DNA of 64,000 nt from Fredinandcohnia onubensis. Its GTDB lineage: Bacteria; Bacillota; Bacilli; Bacillales; Bacillaceae_L. The stretch is from positions 78,322 to 142,321 of the forward strand of contig NZ_JAPSKV010000010.1 in NCBI RefSeq assembly GCF_031181385.1, given 5' to 3'. Made by a program: the position numbers and the translations under genes. The notes under the pieces were generated by a model, which saw only the letters and a list, made by a program, of their open reading frames with translations, was not told the DNA's origin and made no database searches. Of this stretch, positions 37,273 through 46,445 are shown piece after piece (position 1 is the stretch's first letter; every line of letters starts with the position of its first letter).

Positions 37273-37308
37273 ATACAAGCCGTTTCGGCTGGAAACGGCT
37301 TTTGTATA
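37273..37308. terminator. Terminator between yyaE-like gene and ychF
   Basis: AAGCCGTTTC and GAAACGGCTT form a perfect 10-bp stem, extended outward by ATACA/TGTAT. The right side ends in TTTTG; it lies 12 bases beyond the yyaE-like stop. Confidence 0.8.
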
Positions 37309-37319
37309 AATCCACCATT

Positions 37320-39320
37320 CTAAAGTTTTTCAATTCCAACAAGGCAATCATATAAAGTACTGCCAAGTCCGTTATCGGATACTTCATGTGATGTGAGATT
37401 ATTGACACTACCACCAAAGATATGCCATTGTCCTTCATCAATACAAATAATCTTTGGAGATGACTCTTTTAAAATTTGTACTCTCCCTGTAATTTCACCA
37501 CGATCATTAAATACCCTTACCCTATCATTCGGCTCAAGACCTTTCTGCTCAGCAATATCCTTAGAAACCTCTACTTTTACTGTTTGTAGGCTTTCGATTA
37601 AATGATAGTTTTGTGAATGGTTTGATCGTAAAGGATGAATCGTTAATAGCGAGTATGGATATTTTTCACCTAACCCTTGATTAGAAAATATCGATTCTCT
37701 AGGATATGATATTTTTATTCGTCCATCATACCCTTTCATCTCTCCTAAAGATGATGTGAATTCAAATTTTCCGGATGGAGTTGAAAAGTGAAAATCATTC
37801 CACGGTACAAGCTTTACAGGCAATGGTACGTGACTCTTTTCTTTAATCTCTTCAAAGGTAATCCCCTTGTCTTCTAATGAACTTACTCCCATTTTTATAA
37901 ATTCTTCTCTTGAATAATTAAAATCTTCACCAAACCCTAACCTTTTGGCTAATTCAGTCCAAATCCAAACATCTGATTTTGCCTCTCCACGTGCCTCGAC
38001 TAATTTAGGTCCATAATTAACAAAATGATGGTACATGGATGAATAATAAATATCCTCTTCCTCAAACACAGTAGCTGAAGGAAGTACATAATCGGCTAAC
38101 CTTGCCGTATCAGTCATAAACTGTTCTAGTACAACTAATGTATCTACGGATTGAAAGGCTTCCTGCACTCTATTTGTGTTTGGAACCTGAGTTAACGGGT
38201 TCCCACTTGATACTATAATCATTTTTATTGGAGGTTCTGAAGCACTAAGAATCTTTTCCGCTTGTTCACTCATAATGAAAGATCTCGATTGTTTCTTTCT
38301 ATCTGGAAGTGTTAAAGCCGCACTATCAAAACTTTGGCCAACTTGTGTATTTCCAAAATTAGCACCACCGCCTGGGACACCAACATTTCCACTGACTGCA
38401 ACTAAGGCATCAATTAGACGAATAGTATTTCCACCATTTGCGTATCGCTGCATCCCGAGCCCCATATAGGTTACTGTTGGCCCACCACTATATACGTGAG
38501 CTAAATTTGTAATTGTTTCACGTGGAACATTGGTTACTTTCTCAATTTCCTCCAATGTAATTGACTCTATTACATCCAATAAATCACTAAAACCCACCGA
38601 ATATTTTTCAATGAATTCTTTATCCTGTAAATCTAAACGAAGTAATTCCTTCATAATTCCAATCGCTAAAAAACCATCCATACCTGGAGTAATAGAGATA
38701 TAGGAATTTGCAATCTTTGCTGTTCCATTGTAAATGGGATCAATGACAATGATGTTTGTACCCTTCTTTTTTACTTCCTGTAAATAACCAAAGAGATGCA
38801 TATTCGTGCGCGCCACATTTCTTCCCCAAATGATTACATTTTTACTATTATAAATATCATCAGGTGCATGACTGGCTGAATTTCCAAAATCCCAATTTTG
38901 TGCTTCAATGCCTGAGCCCCAGCAAATGCTGCCGATTAGGTCAGTAGCACCACCATAACAATTAAAAAATCGATCAGGTATTTTAGTTAAAAGGCCACCG
39001 TTTGCATAGTCATGACTGTGCAAAACTGCTGTAGAACCATATTTTTGTCTTACTACAAAAAGCTTCTCTGAGATTTCTGTTAATGCTTGTTCCCATGTAA
39101 TTCTTTGAAACTCTCCATCTACCTTTTTCAATGGGTAAAGAATACGATCATCAGAGTTTGTTCGTGCTTCTAGCATACGCCCTCTGCCGCAAATTTTGCC
39201 CTTCGTAATTGGATGATCTTTATCTCCATCTATTTTTACAACTTTACCGTTTTCCACTTCAACAACAAAACCACAACTGTCCCAACAATTTAAAGGACAT
39301 GCAGATTTAAATGTGGCCAT
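37320..39320 (-). CDS. Molybdopterin oxidoreductase (YyaE-like, DMSO reductase family)
   Basis: 666 residues from the ATG at 39320 (GGGAG nine bases upstream). The N-terminus binds a [4Fe-4S] cluster (Cys8, Cys12, Cys16, Cys44 in ACPLNCWDSCGF and GKICGRG). Molybdopterin domains I-III follow, and a C-terminal aspartate-decarboxylase-like fold closes the protein. Cys133 in GSICWGSG is a candidate Mo ligand. There is no Tat signal, so it is cytoplasmic. No electron-transfer subunits are adjacent. B. subtilis YyaE occupies the same place beside ychF. The substrate is unknown. A parS site lies within the coding sequence. Confidence 0.85.
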   Translation of the reverse strand: MATFKSACPLNCWDSCGFVVEVENGKVVKIDGDKDHPITKGKICGRGRMLEARTNSDDRILYPLKKVDGEFQRITWEQALTEISEKLFVVRQKYGSTAVLHSHDYANGGLLTKIPDRFFNCYGGATDLIGSICWGSGIEAQNWDFGNSASHAPDDIYNSKNVIIWGRNVARTNMHLFGYLQEVKKKGTNIIVIDPIYNGTAKIANSYISITPGMDGFLAIGIMKELLRLDLQDKEFIEKYSVGFSDLLDVIESITLEEIEKVTNVPRETITNLAHVYSGGPTVTYMGLGMQRYANGGNTIRLIDALVAVSGNVGVPGGGANFGNTQVGQSFDSAALTLPDRKKQSRSFIMSEQAEKILSASEPPIKMIIVSSGNPLTQVPNTNRVQEAFQSVDTLVVLEQFMTDTARLADYVLPSATVFEEEDIYYSSMYHHFVNYGPKLVEARGEAKSDVWIWTELAKRLGFGEDFNYSREEFIKMGVSSLEDKGITFEEIKEKSHVPLPVKLVPWNDFHFSTPSGKFEFTSSLGEMKGYDGRIKISYPRESIFSNQGLGEKYPYSLLTIHPLRSNHSQNYHLIESLQTVKVEVSKDIAEQKGLEPNDRVRVFNDRGEITGRVQILKESSPKIICIDEGQWHIFGGSVNNLTSHEVSDNGLGSTLYDCLVGIEKL
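38514..38529. promoter_or_regulatory. parS site 2 (inside yyaE-like gene)
   Basis: TGTTTCACGTGGAACA is the common asymmetric parS variant, with one base from the perfect palindrome. Confidence 0.9.
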
Positions 39321-39439
39321 TCTCTTCATCTCCCTACACATGTAGAAAACCTACCAAAACTTCATATCCTCTATTATAAATCACAGCAACTAACATTCTA
39401 TAGAAAATATTTCCGCTTAAAAGCGAACCCGAAAAAATA

Positions 39440-39465
39440 AAGCACGAGGCTTAATCCTCATGCTT
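39440..39465 (-). terminator. Terminator of yyzM
   Basis: AAGCACGAGG pairs with CCTCATGCTT with one mismatch, overlapping the yyzM stop, and a T-rich stretch follows on the minus strand. Confidence 0.6.
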
Positions 39466-39648
39466 CACAAGAATCTTTTTTAGTTTTCGACTAAACTCTT
39501 TACGCGGAATGAGTACACTATGTTCGCAGCCTTCACATTTGATTCGAATATCCATCCCTAATCGAATAACTTTCCATTTATTTGTTCCACATGGATGAGG
39601 TTTCTTCATTTCTACAATATCATGTAATCCATAGTCTTTATCTACCAT
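39451..39648 (-). CDS. yyzM: DUF951 protein (YyzM)
   Basis: 65 residues. The DUF951 pattern is clear: DIVEMKKPHPCGTNKWKVIR, then GMDIRIKCEGCEHSVLIPR. Three cysteines (PHPCG and CEGC) suggest a metal site. It is a small conserved Firmicute protein of unknown function, normally found in this neighbourhood. The ATG at 39648 is preferred over a GTG three codons earlier, which sits in the ribosome site. Confidence 0.85.
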   Translation of the reverse strand: MVDKDYGLHDIVEMKKPHPCGTNKWKVIRLGMDIRIKCEGCEHSVLIPRKEFSRKLKKILVKHED

Positions 39649-39708
39649 GACACCCACCCTTTATCCTTTTATATGAAGAATCTTTATATGTTGTATTGTA
39701 TCAGGAAA

Positions 39709-40728
39709 TCACTTTAAATTGTAGCGATTTACAATTGGATATAACAAAATGACGGCCAATAAGTATAAATTTGCAATACCATATAGTGGGTATAAAATTG
39801 AAACAAGCGTTGAAAAACCAAAAGTCGTAAAAGGTACCATCAGCAAAATCAATAGAATGGAAATCATCCACAAGGGCATTTTTAACTTTTCTTTAAAACG
39901 TGTGGACAATCCTAGTAATCCCGACGCGGCAGTAGTAAATATTGCTCCAAATAAAAGAATGGACATGATAAACACCGCTACATAAGGGAAATTCTTTAAG
40001 ATTACAAATAACGGAATTTCATAAAGCATAATCTCTTGAGCCACTTCGATAAGTGCCTCGTTATAAATAAAGGTAATAACTCCTAAAAACAAACCACTTC
40101 CGATGCTTGCAACCCAAGCTTCCCCTTTTGACTTCATTTCTTTCCCAATTGCACCTAACACAGCAACAAGCGGTAATATGTTTAATGCTGTAAATGTAAA
40201 TGCTGCTGGCCAATTGCTCTGTTCTTGAATAATAAAGGTAATTTCTTTCCCACTGGATGATAAGAAAATGAATAAAACCGTGATCAAAAAGATGATTAAG
40301 GCAGGAATAATCGCCATATTTATTGAAATCAAGCCATTAATATTCCACAAAAAGACTAGAACTAGGAGGAAACCAAAAATCATAATTCCCCACCAAAAAG
40401 GAATCGCAAATAACTCTAAAGTAGCTCCTCCACCCGCTAACATCACAACCGTAGTTGAAAATAAGTATAAAATCGTAATCACATCGTACACATGTGAAAT
40501 TTTTTCTCCTACTAATTCTTTTAATACAGGAACAAAATGCTCGGCTTTTTTTTCATAACTAATCTTCATAATGATATAGCAACAAATAATAAAAATGAAC
40601 GTAAAAAAAATGATAGCTAAGGCACTTTGTTCTCCGTAAAACTGCCAAATCTCCCTTCCCGATGCATAACCTGCACCTATTGCAGTTCCTAAAATGAGAA
40701 ACATCCACCGAAACCCTGCCTGAAACAT
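39709..40728 (-). CDS. YkvI-like membrane protein (LeuT-fold transporter relative)
   Basis: 339 residues from the ATG at 40728 (GGAGG six bases upstream). About ten helices are predicted. The first contains LGTAIGAGYASGREIWQF, where the unwound helix and Gly-rich break resemble APC/LeuT-fold transporters. It matches the YkvI family, for which no substrate is known. There is no obvious operon partner; yyzM follows 60 bases downstream. Confidence 0.75.
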   Translation of the reverse strand: MFQAGFRWMFLILGTAIGAGYASGREIWQFYGEQSALAIIFFTFIFIICCYIIMKISYEKKAEHFVPVLKELVGEKISHVYDVITILYLFSTTVVMLAGGGATLELFAIPFWWGIMIFGFLLVLVFLWNINGLISINMAIIPALIIFLITVLFIFLSSSGKEITFIIQEQSNWPAAFTFTALNILPLVAVLGAIGKEMKSKGEAWVASIGSGLFLGVITFIYNEALIEVAQEIMLYEIPLFVILKNFPYVAVFIMSILLFGAIFTTAASGLLGLSTRFKEKLKMPLWMISILLILLMVPFTTFGFSTLVSILYPLYGIANLYLLAVILLYPIVNRYNLK

Positions 40729-40810
40729 ATAATCCCTCCACACCTCATAATTCCTCTTCTACTAAGAACGCACATATTGCTATACTTCTAAGATTCTTTT
40801 TTATCAAGAT

Positions 40811-40838
40811 GTATAGAATGTTAGATTTCACCGTATAC
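40811..40838 (+). promoter_or_regulatory. Possible forespore sigma-factor promoter of yyaC
   Basis: GTATA at 40811-40815, then CGTATACTG at about 40832-40840, resembles SigF/SigG promoters (GTATA ... CATACTA). yyaC is a forespore gene in B. subtilis. The match is partial. Confidence 0.35.
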
Positions 40839-40870
40839 TGTTACTACAGTTAAAAAGGGGTGAAAAGCCT

Positions 40871-41488
40871 ATGAATCTTAGATATAAATTATTCGATCAT
40901 CTAAAAAATGAACCTTTTCGAATTCCACATGATCTAGACTCAGCTGACCATCAAATTGCCTTAAAGATCACTTCTATGCTCCCACGTACTACTAATCAAC
41001 CAATTGTTATTTTTTGCATCGGTACAGATCGTTCTACTGGTGACTGCCTTGGACCTTTGATTGGCACTAAAATTACCGAAAAAAGATTGTCCCACTTTCA
41101 TGTATATGGCACATTGGACGAACCTATTCATGCAGTTAATCTTCAAGAGAAAATTGAGGAAATCAAACAGATGCATTCAAACCCATTTATTATTGGCATA
41201 GATGCCTGTTTAGGCAGACTAAGAAACGTGGGAGCCATAACCATCGGAGACGGTCCTATTAAGCCGGGAGCAGGTGTAAATAAGGAATTAACCCCTATTG
41301 GGGACATGCATATTACTGGGATTGTAAATGTAAGTGGATTTATGGAGTTTTTTGTCCTTCAAAACACAAGATTAAGTTTAGTTATGAAAATCGCAAATAC
41401 AATCACAAGTGGTATTTGCAAGGCTGAGTTTCAGTTTCTGAGAAAAATGGAGCTGGGGAATGTTGAAAAAGATCGTTTTTCCTTATAA
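40871..41488 (+). CDS. yyaC: YyaC, GPR-related sporulation protein
   Basis: 205 residues. Core motifs are IVIFCIGTDRSTGDCLGPLIG and FIIGIDACLG, followed by IGDGPIKPGAGV. These match the YyaC family (DUF1256), related in fold to the germination protease GPR. It is expressed in the forespore in B. subtilis. Its strand is opposite to the neighbours, with a terminator at its end. The substrate and activity are not established. Confidence 0.9.
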   Translation: MNLRYKLFDHLKNEPFRIPHDLDSADHQIALKITSMLPRTTNQPIVIFCIGTDRSTGDCLGPLIGTKITEKRLSHFHVYGTLDEPIHAVNLQEKIEEIKQMHSNPFIIGIDACLGRLRNVGAITIGDGPIKPGAGVNKELTPIGDMHITGIVNVSGFMEFFVLQNTRLSLVMKIANTITSGICKAEFQFLRKMELGNVEKDRFSL

Positions 41489-41490
41489 AA

Positions 41491-41518
41491 AAAACCTCTT
41501 CTATTTTGAAGAGGTTTT
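41491..41518. terminator. Bidirectional terminator between yyaC and DUF554 gene
   Basis: AAAACCTCTTC (41491-41501) and GAAGAGGTTTT (41508-41518) form a perfect 11-bp stem. It touches the DUF554 stop codon. Confidence 0.85.
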
Positions 41519-42254
41519 AAAAAAGACCTTGTGCAAAGAACAAAATTGAATTCCAATAATACACCACTGTTACGAGGATAGCTACAACAAGGATACCAGG
41601 TAACAGATTTGCAACACGTATATTGGTGATTCCTATCAGATTTGTACCAATTGCGACAATCATCAAGCCACCCGCACCCGTCATTTCGACAATAAACGCG
41701 TCCATCACTTCGGTCGGAATAAATTTATCAATTTGTGTAGCAAATAGTGCGATTGCACCTTGATAGAGAATAACAGGAACTGCAGAGAATAATACACCAA
41801 CCCCTAAAGTTGTTGATAATATTAAACTAGTAAATCCATCTATGATCGACTTTGTATAAAGGACACGATGGTCATGGCGCAGTCCACTATCCAGTGCGCC
41901 AATGATGGCCATTGCACCAATGACAAATATTAAGGTGGCTGTTACAAAACCTTTTGCAATCGTACCTTCGTCTGAAGATGAACCTACCTTCTTTTCAATC
42001 CAAACTCCTAATTGATTTAATTTATCTTCTAGGCCCCACCATTCGCCAAGAATGCCGCCAAACACTAAACTAAAGATGACAATTAGAAATTGTTCACTTT
42101 TTAGTCCCATTTGGATACCTAACAAGCAAACAGCAAGTCCGATTGCTTGCATTACAGTTGTTTTTATTTTATCTGGAATCCGGTGTAATACCTTTCCTAA
42201 TAAGGTTCCAGCTACTATACATAATCCGTTTACTATCGTCCCTAATAGAACCAA
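41517..42254 (-). CDS. DUF554 membrane protein
   Basis: 245 residues with six or seven helices. The DUF554 opening GTIVNGLCIVAGTLLG and the GFTSLILSTTLGVGVLFS segment are present. This is the YqgA/YdfK type of membrane protein, of unknown function. It lies between yyaC and the spo0J-soj pair. Confidence 0.85.
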   Translation of the reverse strand: MVLLGTIVNGLCIVAGTLLGKVLHRIPDKIKTTVMQAIGLAVCLLGIQMGLKSEQFLIVIFSLVFGGILGEWWGLEDKLNQLGVWIEKKVGSSSDEGTIAKGFVTATLIFVIGAMAIIGALDSGLRHDHRVLYTKSIIDGFTSLILSTTLGVGVLFSAVPVILYQGAIALFATQIDKFIPTEVMDAFIVEMTGAGGLMIVAIGTNLIGITNIRVANLLPGILVVAILVTVVYYWNSILFFAQGLF

Positions 42255-42352
42255 TTTTCATTTCCCCTATTTCCCTTTTTTATGTAATAAAAAACGCTGC
42301 ACAGTCCAGTTATATAATCAATAAAACAAGACGTGCAGGTTTGCTAAGAGCT

Positions 42353-43213
42353 TTATGAGATTTTTGGTGAATCTAGCAGTTCAAGAATTCTTTCAAGGTC
42401 GTCATTGGAAAAGAATTCGATTTCAATTTTTCCTTTTTTCTTGTTTTGTTTAATCGAAACAGATGTACCAAATCGTTCACGAAGGAATGACTCTTGTTCT
42501 TTAATAAAGATATCTTTTTCCTTTTTTGGCGGTTTCGATGTTTCACGTGGAACATTTTGATTAATTTGGCTAATCAAGGCTTCTAATTGACGTACATTAA
42601 GCTCCTCAGCAATTACTTTTTCAACAACTGCATTTAGCTTTTCCTTCTTTTTCAGTCCTAATAATGTACGTCCATGTCCCATAGATAATTTCCCTTCAGA
42701 GATTAAATCTTGGACATGTTTTGGAAGAGATAGAAGACGAAGGTGATTCGCAATATGCGGTCTACTTTTTCCTAATCTTTTCGCAAGCTGCTCTTGGGTG
42801 ATTTTTAAATGGTCCAGTAAGGATTGGTAAGCAAAAGCCTCTTCAATTGGTGTTAAATCCTCACGCTGTAAATTTTCAAGTAATGCAATCTCCATCATTT
42901 GTTGCTCATTTAGTTCACGCACAACAACTGGAACAGTACTAAACTTTGCTTCTTTTGCAGCACGGAAACGTCTTTCACCTGCTACAATTTCAAACCCTTT
43001 AATTGTTTTTCGAACAATAATAGGTTGTAAAATTCCATGTGTAAGAATTGACTCTTTTAGTTCAGTAATTGCCTCTGGCGCAAATGTTTTTCTTGGTTGA
43101 TATGGATTTGTACGTAATTGAGTTACTTTAACTTCTTGTACAACCTCTTCATTCCCCACTTCCATCGATGTGGAAAATAAAGCATTGATACCTTTACCTA
43201 ACCCTTTAGCCAT
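42353..43213 (-). CDS. spo0J: Spo0J/ParB chromosome partitioning protein
   Basis: 286 residues. The N-terminal CTP-binding domain has NPYQPRK and GERRFRAAK, followed by a helix-turn-helix (about 110-180, TQEQLAKRLGKSRPHIAN) and a C-terminal dimerisation domain. It loads as a CTP-dependent clamp at parS, spreads and recruits SMC. One parS site lies within its own gene, as in B. subtilis. It overlaps the soj stop by eight bases. Confidence 0.95.
   Translation of the reverse strand: MAKGLGKGINALFSTSMEVGNEEVVQEVKVTQLRTNPYQPRKTFAPEAITELKESILTHGILQPIIVRKTIKGFEIVAGERRFRAAKEAKFSTVPVVVRELNEQQMMEIALLENLQREDLTPIEEAFAYQSLLDHLKITQEQLAKRLGKSRPHIANHLRLLSLPKHVQDLISEGKLSMGHGRTLLGLKKKEKLNAVVEKVIAEELNVRQLEALISQINQNVPRETSKPPKKEKDIFIKEQESFLRERFGTSVSIKQNKKKGKIEIEFFSNDDLERILELLDSPKIS
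42539..42554. promoter_or_regulatory. parS site 3 (inside spo0J)
   Basis: TGTTTCACGTGGAACA; its inverse, TGTTCCACGTGAAACA, equals the classic B. subtilis spo0J-internal parS. Confidence 0.95.
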
Positions 43214-43967
43214 TCACAATCACTTCCTTTGCAAGTTCTAAGTATACTTCGGCACCTCTAGATTTTGGATCATAGATGATAATTGGTTCCCCATGACTTG
43301 GAGCCTCACTTAAACGGATATTTCTAGGAATAATCGTTTTATATACTTTATCTTGAAAATATTTTTTCACTTCTTCAATGACCTGAATACCTAAGTTTGT
43401 TCTTGCATCTAGCATGGTCAAAAGAACCCCATCGATCATTAACTCTTTATTAAGGTGTTTCTGAACCAAGCGGATCGTATTTAATAGCTGACTAAGTCCT
43501 TCAAGTGCGTAATACTCACATTGAACTGGAATGACCACAGTATCAGAAGCTGTTAATGCATTTAATGTTAACAACCCTAATGATGGCGGACAGTCTATAA
43601 TAATATAGTCGTATTGATCTTGTACTTCTTCTAGTGCTCTTTTTAGACGAACTTCGCGAGAAATCGTTGGCACTAGTTCAATTTCGGCACCAGCCAATTG
43701 GATCGTTGCTGGAATCATATATAAGTTTTCAACTGTCGTTGGAACGGTTACGTTTTTCGCCTCTACATCATCAACAAGCACATCATAAATGCACTGATCT
43801 ATATTCGCCTTTTCTATGCCGCAGCCGCTTGTTGCATTCCCTTGAGGGTCAATATCAACAAGTAGAACCCGCTTACCAACATAGGCTAAGCAAGCACTAA
43901 GGTTAACAGAAGTAGTCGTTTTACCTACTCCACCCTTTTGGTTAGCAATTGAGATGATTTTCCCCAC
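43206..43967 (-). CDS. soj: Soj/ParA chromosome partitioning ATPase
   Basis: 253 residues. The deviant Walker A KGGVGKTT is at the N-terminus, and motifs A' and B (DIDPQGNATS, IIDCPPSLG) are intact. It binds DNA as a dimer and regulates DnaA, while Spo0J stimulates its ATPase. The start is GTG at 43967 with AGGTGA four bases upstream. A structured repeat (44020-44178) lies in its upstream region. Confidence 0.95.
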   Translation of the reverse strand: MGKIISIANQKGGVGKTTTSVNLSACLAYVGKRVLLVDIDPQGNATSGCGIEKANIDQCIYDVLVDDVEAKNVTVPTTVENLYMIPATIQLAGAEIELVPTISREVRLKRALEEVQDQYDYIIIDCPPSLGLLTLNALTASDTVVIPVQCEYYALEGLSQLLNTIRLVQKHLNKELMIDGVLLTMLDARTNLGIQVIEEVKKYFQDKVYKTIIPRNIRLSEAPSHGEPIIIYDPKSRGAEVYLELAKEVIVNG

Positions 43968-44019
43968 GATGTCACCTACTTTCTACTATTCCTACTTATT
44001 TTTACAAAGTGAGGTCTTT

Positions 44020-44178
44020 ATCAAATGCGCCTTGGCGTATTTGCGCCCAGATTTTTTAGGCCCACACGAGGTGGGTCACAAAGACGTTGCCACAGGAAGT
44101 GGTGTACTTAGTCTTTGATCTTATGGTCGAAAATTTCCTTTGAAAACCTGTGGCATCCGCCGGAGGCTTTAACTTTTT
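44020..44178 (-). repeat. Structured repeat upstream of soj (pair with 45342-45499)
   Basis: It is nearly identical to the copy upstream of noc, in the same orientation. Shared blocks include ATCAAATGCGCCTTGGCGTA, the CCCACACGAGGTGGG hairpin, AAAGACGTTGCCACAGGA and the CATCCGCCGGAGGCTT end. On the minus strand GCCACAGG pairs with CCTGTGGC across about 75 bases. It starts 52 bases upstream of soj. The rest of this 439-base gap holds a parS site and the noc terminator. Confidence 0.85.
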
Positions 44179-44287
44179 TAAACGGGATTTGAGAGCCCGA
44201 TTGAATAAGTTAATTCTATCACTTTTTCTATTCTATCATGAAAAAATGATATGGTTTATCTTTTTTTACTAAATTAACAGTCAAAAA

Positions 44288-44303
44288 TGTTTCACGTGAA
44301 ACA
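44288..44303. promoter_or_regulatory. parS site 4 (soj-noc intergenic)
   Basis: TGTTTCACGTGAAACA, perfect. It is in the upstream region of soj and the only one of the four sites outside a gene. Confidence 0.95.
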
Positions 44304-44370
44304 TTTCCTATGACAAATAGAATACAATTTAATAGTTTCCAATCTAAATAGTATTATTGAACTAAAAAAA

Positions 44371-44395
44371 TTCCTCACCTTGATTAGGTAAGGAA
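44371..44395 (-). terminator. Terminator of noc
   Basis: TTCCTCACCT pairs with AGGTAAGGAA with one mismatch, and T7 follows on the minus strand. Confidence 0.75.
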
Positions 44396-44406
44396 GGAAA
44401 TACAAT

Positions 44407-45312
44407 CTATTTATTTTTGGGAATTCGGATTGTAAATTGATAAAACTCATCGAATTCTTCTTCTTCAGTATTTAAAGAGACACCACTTTCTTCAACCATG
44501 GTTAATGATTGACGAATCGTGTTCATCGCAATTCTCATATCGCGGCTAACTGCTTTAAATTTAGGTTTTGGCCGTTTTTTCTCCTTTTCTAGTTCAAGGA
44601 TTTTAACGACGCGATCCTCCGTTTGCTTTACATTCAGCTCTTTTTCAATAATGTCATGCATAAGCTTAATTTGCTTCTCTGGATCCTTGAGAGGAATTAA
44701 AGCTCTCGCATGTCGCTCTGTGAGCTTTTTCTGCATGAGTACTTGTTGAATTTCTTCAGGCAACTTTAATAAACGCAACTTATTAGCGATTGTTGATTGA
44801 CCTTTACCCAATCGTTGAGCTAACGCTTCCTGTGTAAGACTATGTAATTCTAGTAATCTAGCATAAGCATACGCTTCTTCAATGGCTGACAGTTCCTCAC
44901 GTTGCAGGTTCTCGATCAATGCAACAGATGCAGTTTCTGCATCATTGAATTCTTTTATAATAGCTGGAATTGTCTCCCATTCAAGAGTTTGAACGGCTCT
45001 CCAACGTCGTTCACCAGCTATAATTTCATACTGGTTATCAGCGACTTGTCGAACAACAATTGGTTGAATAATTCCATGAGTACGTATGGTTAATGCTAGT
45101 TCTCTAATCTTATCCTCTGCAAAAACAGTTCTTGGTTGATATCGGTTTGGAACAATCTCATTTATCGGAATTTGTCGAACTTCTTCATTCAGGTGTGTTT
45201 CTTCATCTTCTATTGAATCTTGTAATTGTGTTTCTACCACCTGTTCTTGATTCGTTTGTTGTTTGTCATCTTTTTCACCGATACTAAATAATCGTGAAAA
45301 TGGATGCCTCAT
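44407..45312 (-). CDS. noc: Nucleoid occlusion protein Noc
   Basis: 301 residues from the ATG at 45312 ([15 protein letters not shown]). That N-terminus is the amphipathic membrane-binding helix of Noc. A ParB-type CTP-binding domain ([15 protein letters not shown]), a helix-turn-helix and a C-terminal domain follow. Noc binds NBS sequences and keeps the division septum off the chromosome. The upstream in-frame start adds nine residues from the ribosome-site region and is rejected. It is a Spo0J paralogue; the membrane helix and the position next to rsmG distinguish it. Confidence 0.93.
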   Translation of the reverse strand: MRHPFSRLFSIGEKDDKQQTNQEQVVETQLQDSIEDEETHLNEEVRQIPINEIVPNRYQPRTVFAEDKIRELALTIRTHGIIQPIVVRQVADNQYEIIAGERRWRAVQTLEWETIPAIIKEFNDAETASVALIENLQREELSAIEEAYAYARLLELHSLTQEALAQRLGKGQSTIANKLRLLKLPEEIQQVLMQKKLTERHARALIPLKDPEKQIKLMHDIIEKELNVKQTEDRVVKILELEKEKKRPKPKFKAVSRDMRIAMNTIRQSLTMVEESGVSLNTEEEEFDEFYQFTIRIPKNK

Positions 45313-45341
45313 AATTCCACCACCCCTTAGAACTCCCACTA

Positions 45342-45499
45342 ATCAAATGCGCCTTGGCGTATTTGCACCCGATTTTTTAGGCCCACACGAGGTGGGTCAT
45401 AAAGACGTTGCCACAGGATGTGGCGCTCTTAGTCTTTAGTCTTTCTGCTCGAAAAATTTCCATTGAAAAATCGTGGCATCCGCCGGAGGCTTAACTTTA
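45342..45499 (-). repeat. Structured repeat upstream of noc (pair with 44020-44178)
   Basis: This copy starts 30 bases upstream of the noc start codon. The interior differs from the soj copy mainly in the middle, while the hairpin arms are preserved (GCCAC pairs with GTGGC). The rest of the 401-base gap to rsmG is AT-rich with no visible gene. Confidence 0.85.
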
Positions 45500-45699
45500 T
45501 TTAGACAACGATTGAACGCCTCACGTAAATCGTTACACCGTAAATACATCCTACTACTTAGATAAGTAGAAAATTCTGCTGAATAAAGTTAATAATTCTC
45601 TATTTACTCTCTCATTCCTTCTATTATAACACGGATTTCATAAAAATCTTACTATCTTTCTACTAATTAATGATGAATCAAATTTACAATGTAAAAAAA

Positions 45700-45730
45700 G
45701 GTTCACCAATAGATTATTTAATTGGTGAAC
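45700..45730 (-). terminator. Terminator of rsmG
   Basis: GTTCACCAAT pairs with ATTGGTGAAC (perfect 10 bp), overlapping the last codons of rsmG, and T7 follows on the minus strand. Confidence 0.75.
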
Positions 45731-46430
45731 GATTTGGTGTTCCCGGTTTACGTGGGTATTTTTTTGGTGTTTGTTTTCTCTTGTCGATTATCACGATATT
45801 TCGGTCACTTTTTTCGATCGGTAATAAAAAGTGATGTACATCTCTCACTTGACCACCTAGTGTTGTGATGGCTTTCTTGCCATCCTCAAGTTCCTCTACA
45901 ACAGAAGCTGCCTTCATCGCAATAAATGTTCCATCTACTTTCACAAGAGGCAGGCATAATTCACTTAACACAGACATTCTAGCTACTGCTCTTGCCATCA
46001 CAATATCAAAAGACTCTCTAATATCTATCTTTTGACCAAAGGTTTCAGCACGATCGTGATAGAATGTCATATTTTCAAGCTGTAATGCGCTTGAAAGCTC
46101 CTCAAGAAACGTAATACGCTTCTGTAGTGAGTCAACTATCGAGATTTTTAAATGAGGAAAGCAAATTTTAAGTGGGATACTTGGAAATCCAGCACCCGCT
46201 CCGACATCACAAATTGAGGCTTCTTTGGAAAAATCAAAATAGAATGCAGCCGAAACAGAATCAAAAAAGTGTTTTAAATAAACCTCTGGCTTTTCTGTAA
46301 TCGCCGTAAGGTTCATTTTTTCATTCCATTCGACTAACAATTTGTAATACGTTTCAAACTGATTAAGTTGGGTTGGAGAAAGGGATATCCCCTTCTCTTC
46401 CAACATAGTTGCAAATAATGAAGTGTCCAT
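45714..46430 (-). CDS. rsmG: 16S rRNA 7-methylguanosine methyltransferase RsmG (GidB)
   Basis: 238 residues. The SAM-binding motif [17 protein letters not shown] and [18 protein letters not shown] are typical. It methylates G527 of 16S rRNA; loss gives low-level streptomycin resistance. It lies 16 bases downstream of mnmG in the standard mnmE-mnmG-rsmG order. Confidence 0.96.
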   Translation of the reverse strand: MDTSLFATMLEEKGISLSPTQLNQFETYYKLLVEWNEKMNLTAITEKPEVYLKHFFDSVSAAFYFDFSKEASICDVGAGAGFPSIPLKICFPHLKISIVDSLQKRITFLEELSSALQLENMTFYHDRAETFGQKIDIRESFDIVMARAVARMSVLSELCLPLVKVDGTFIAMKAASVVEELEDGKKAITTLGGQVRDVHHFLLPIEKSDRNIVIIDKRKQTPKKYPRKPGTPNRSPIK

Positions 46431-46445
46431 TTCATTCTCTCCTAG

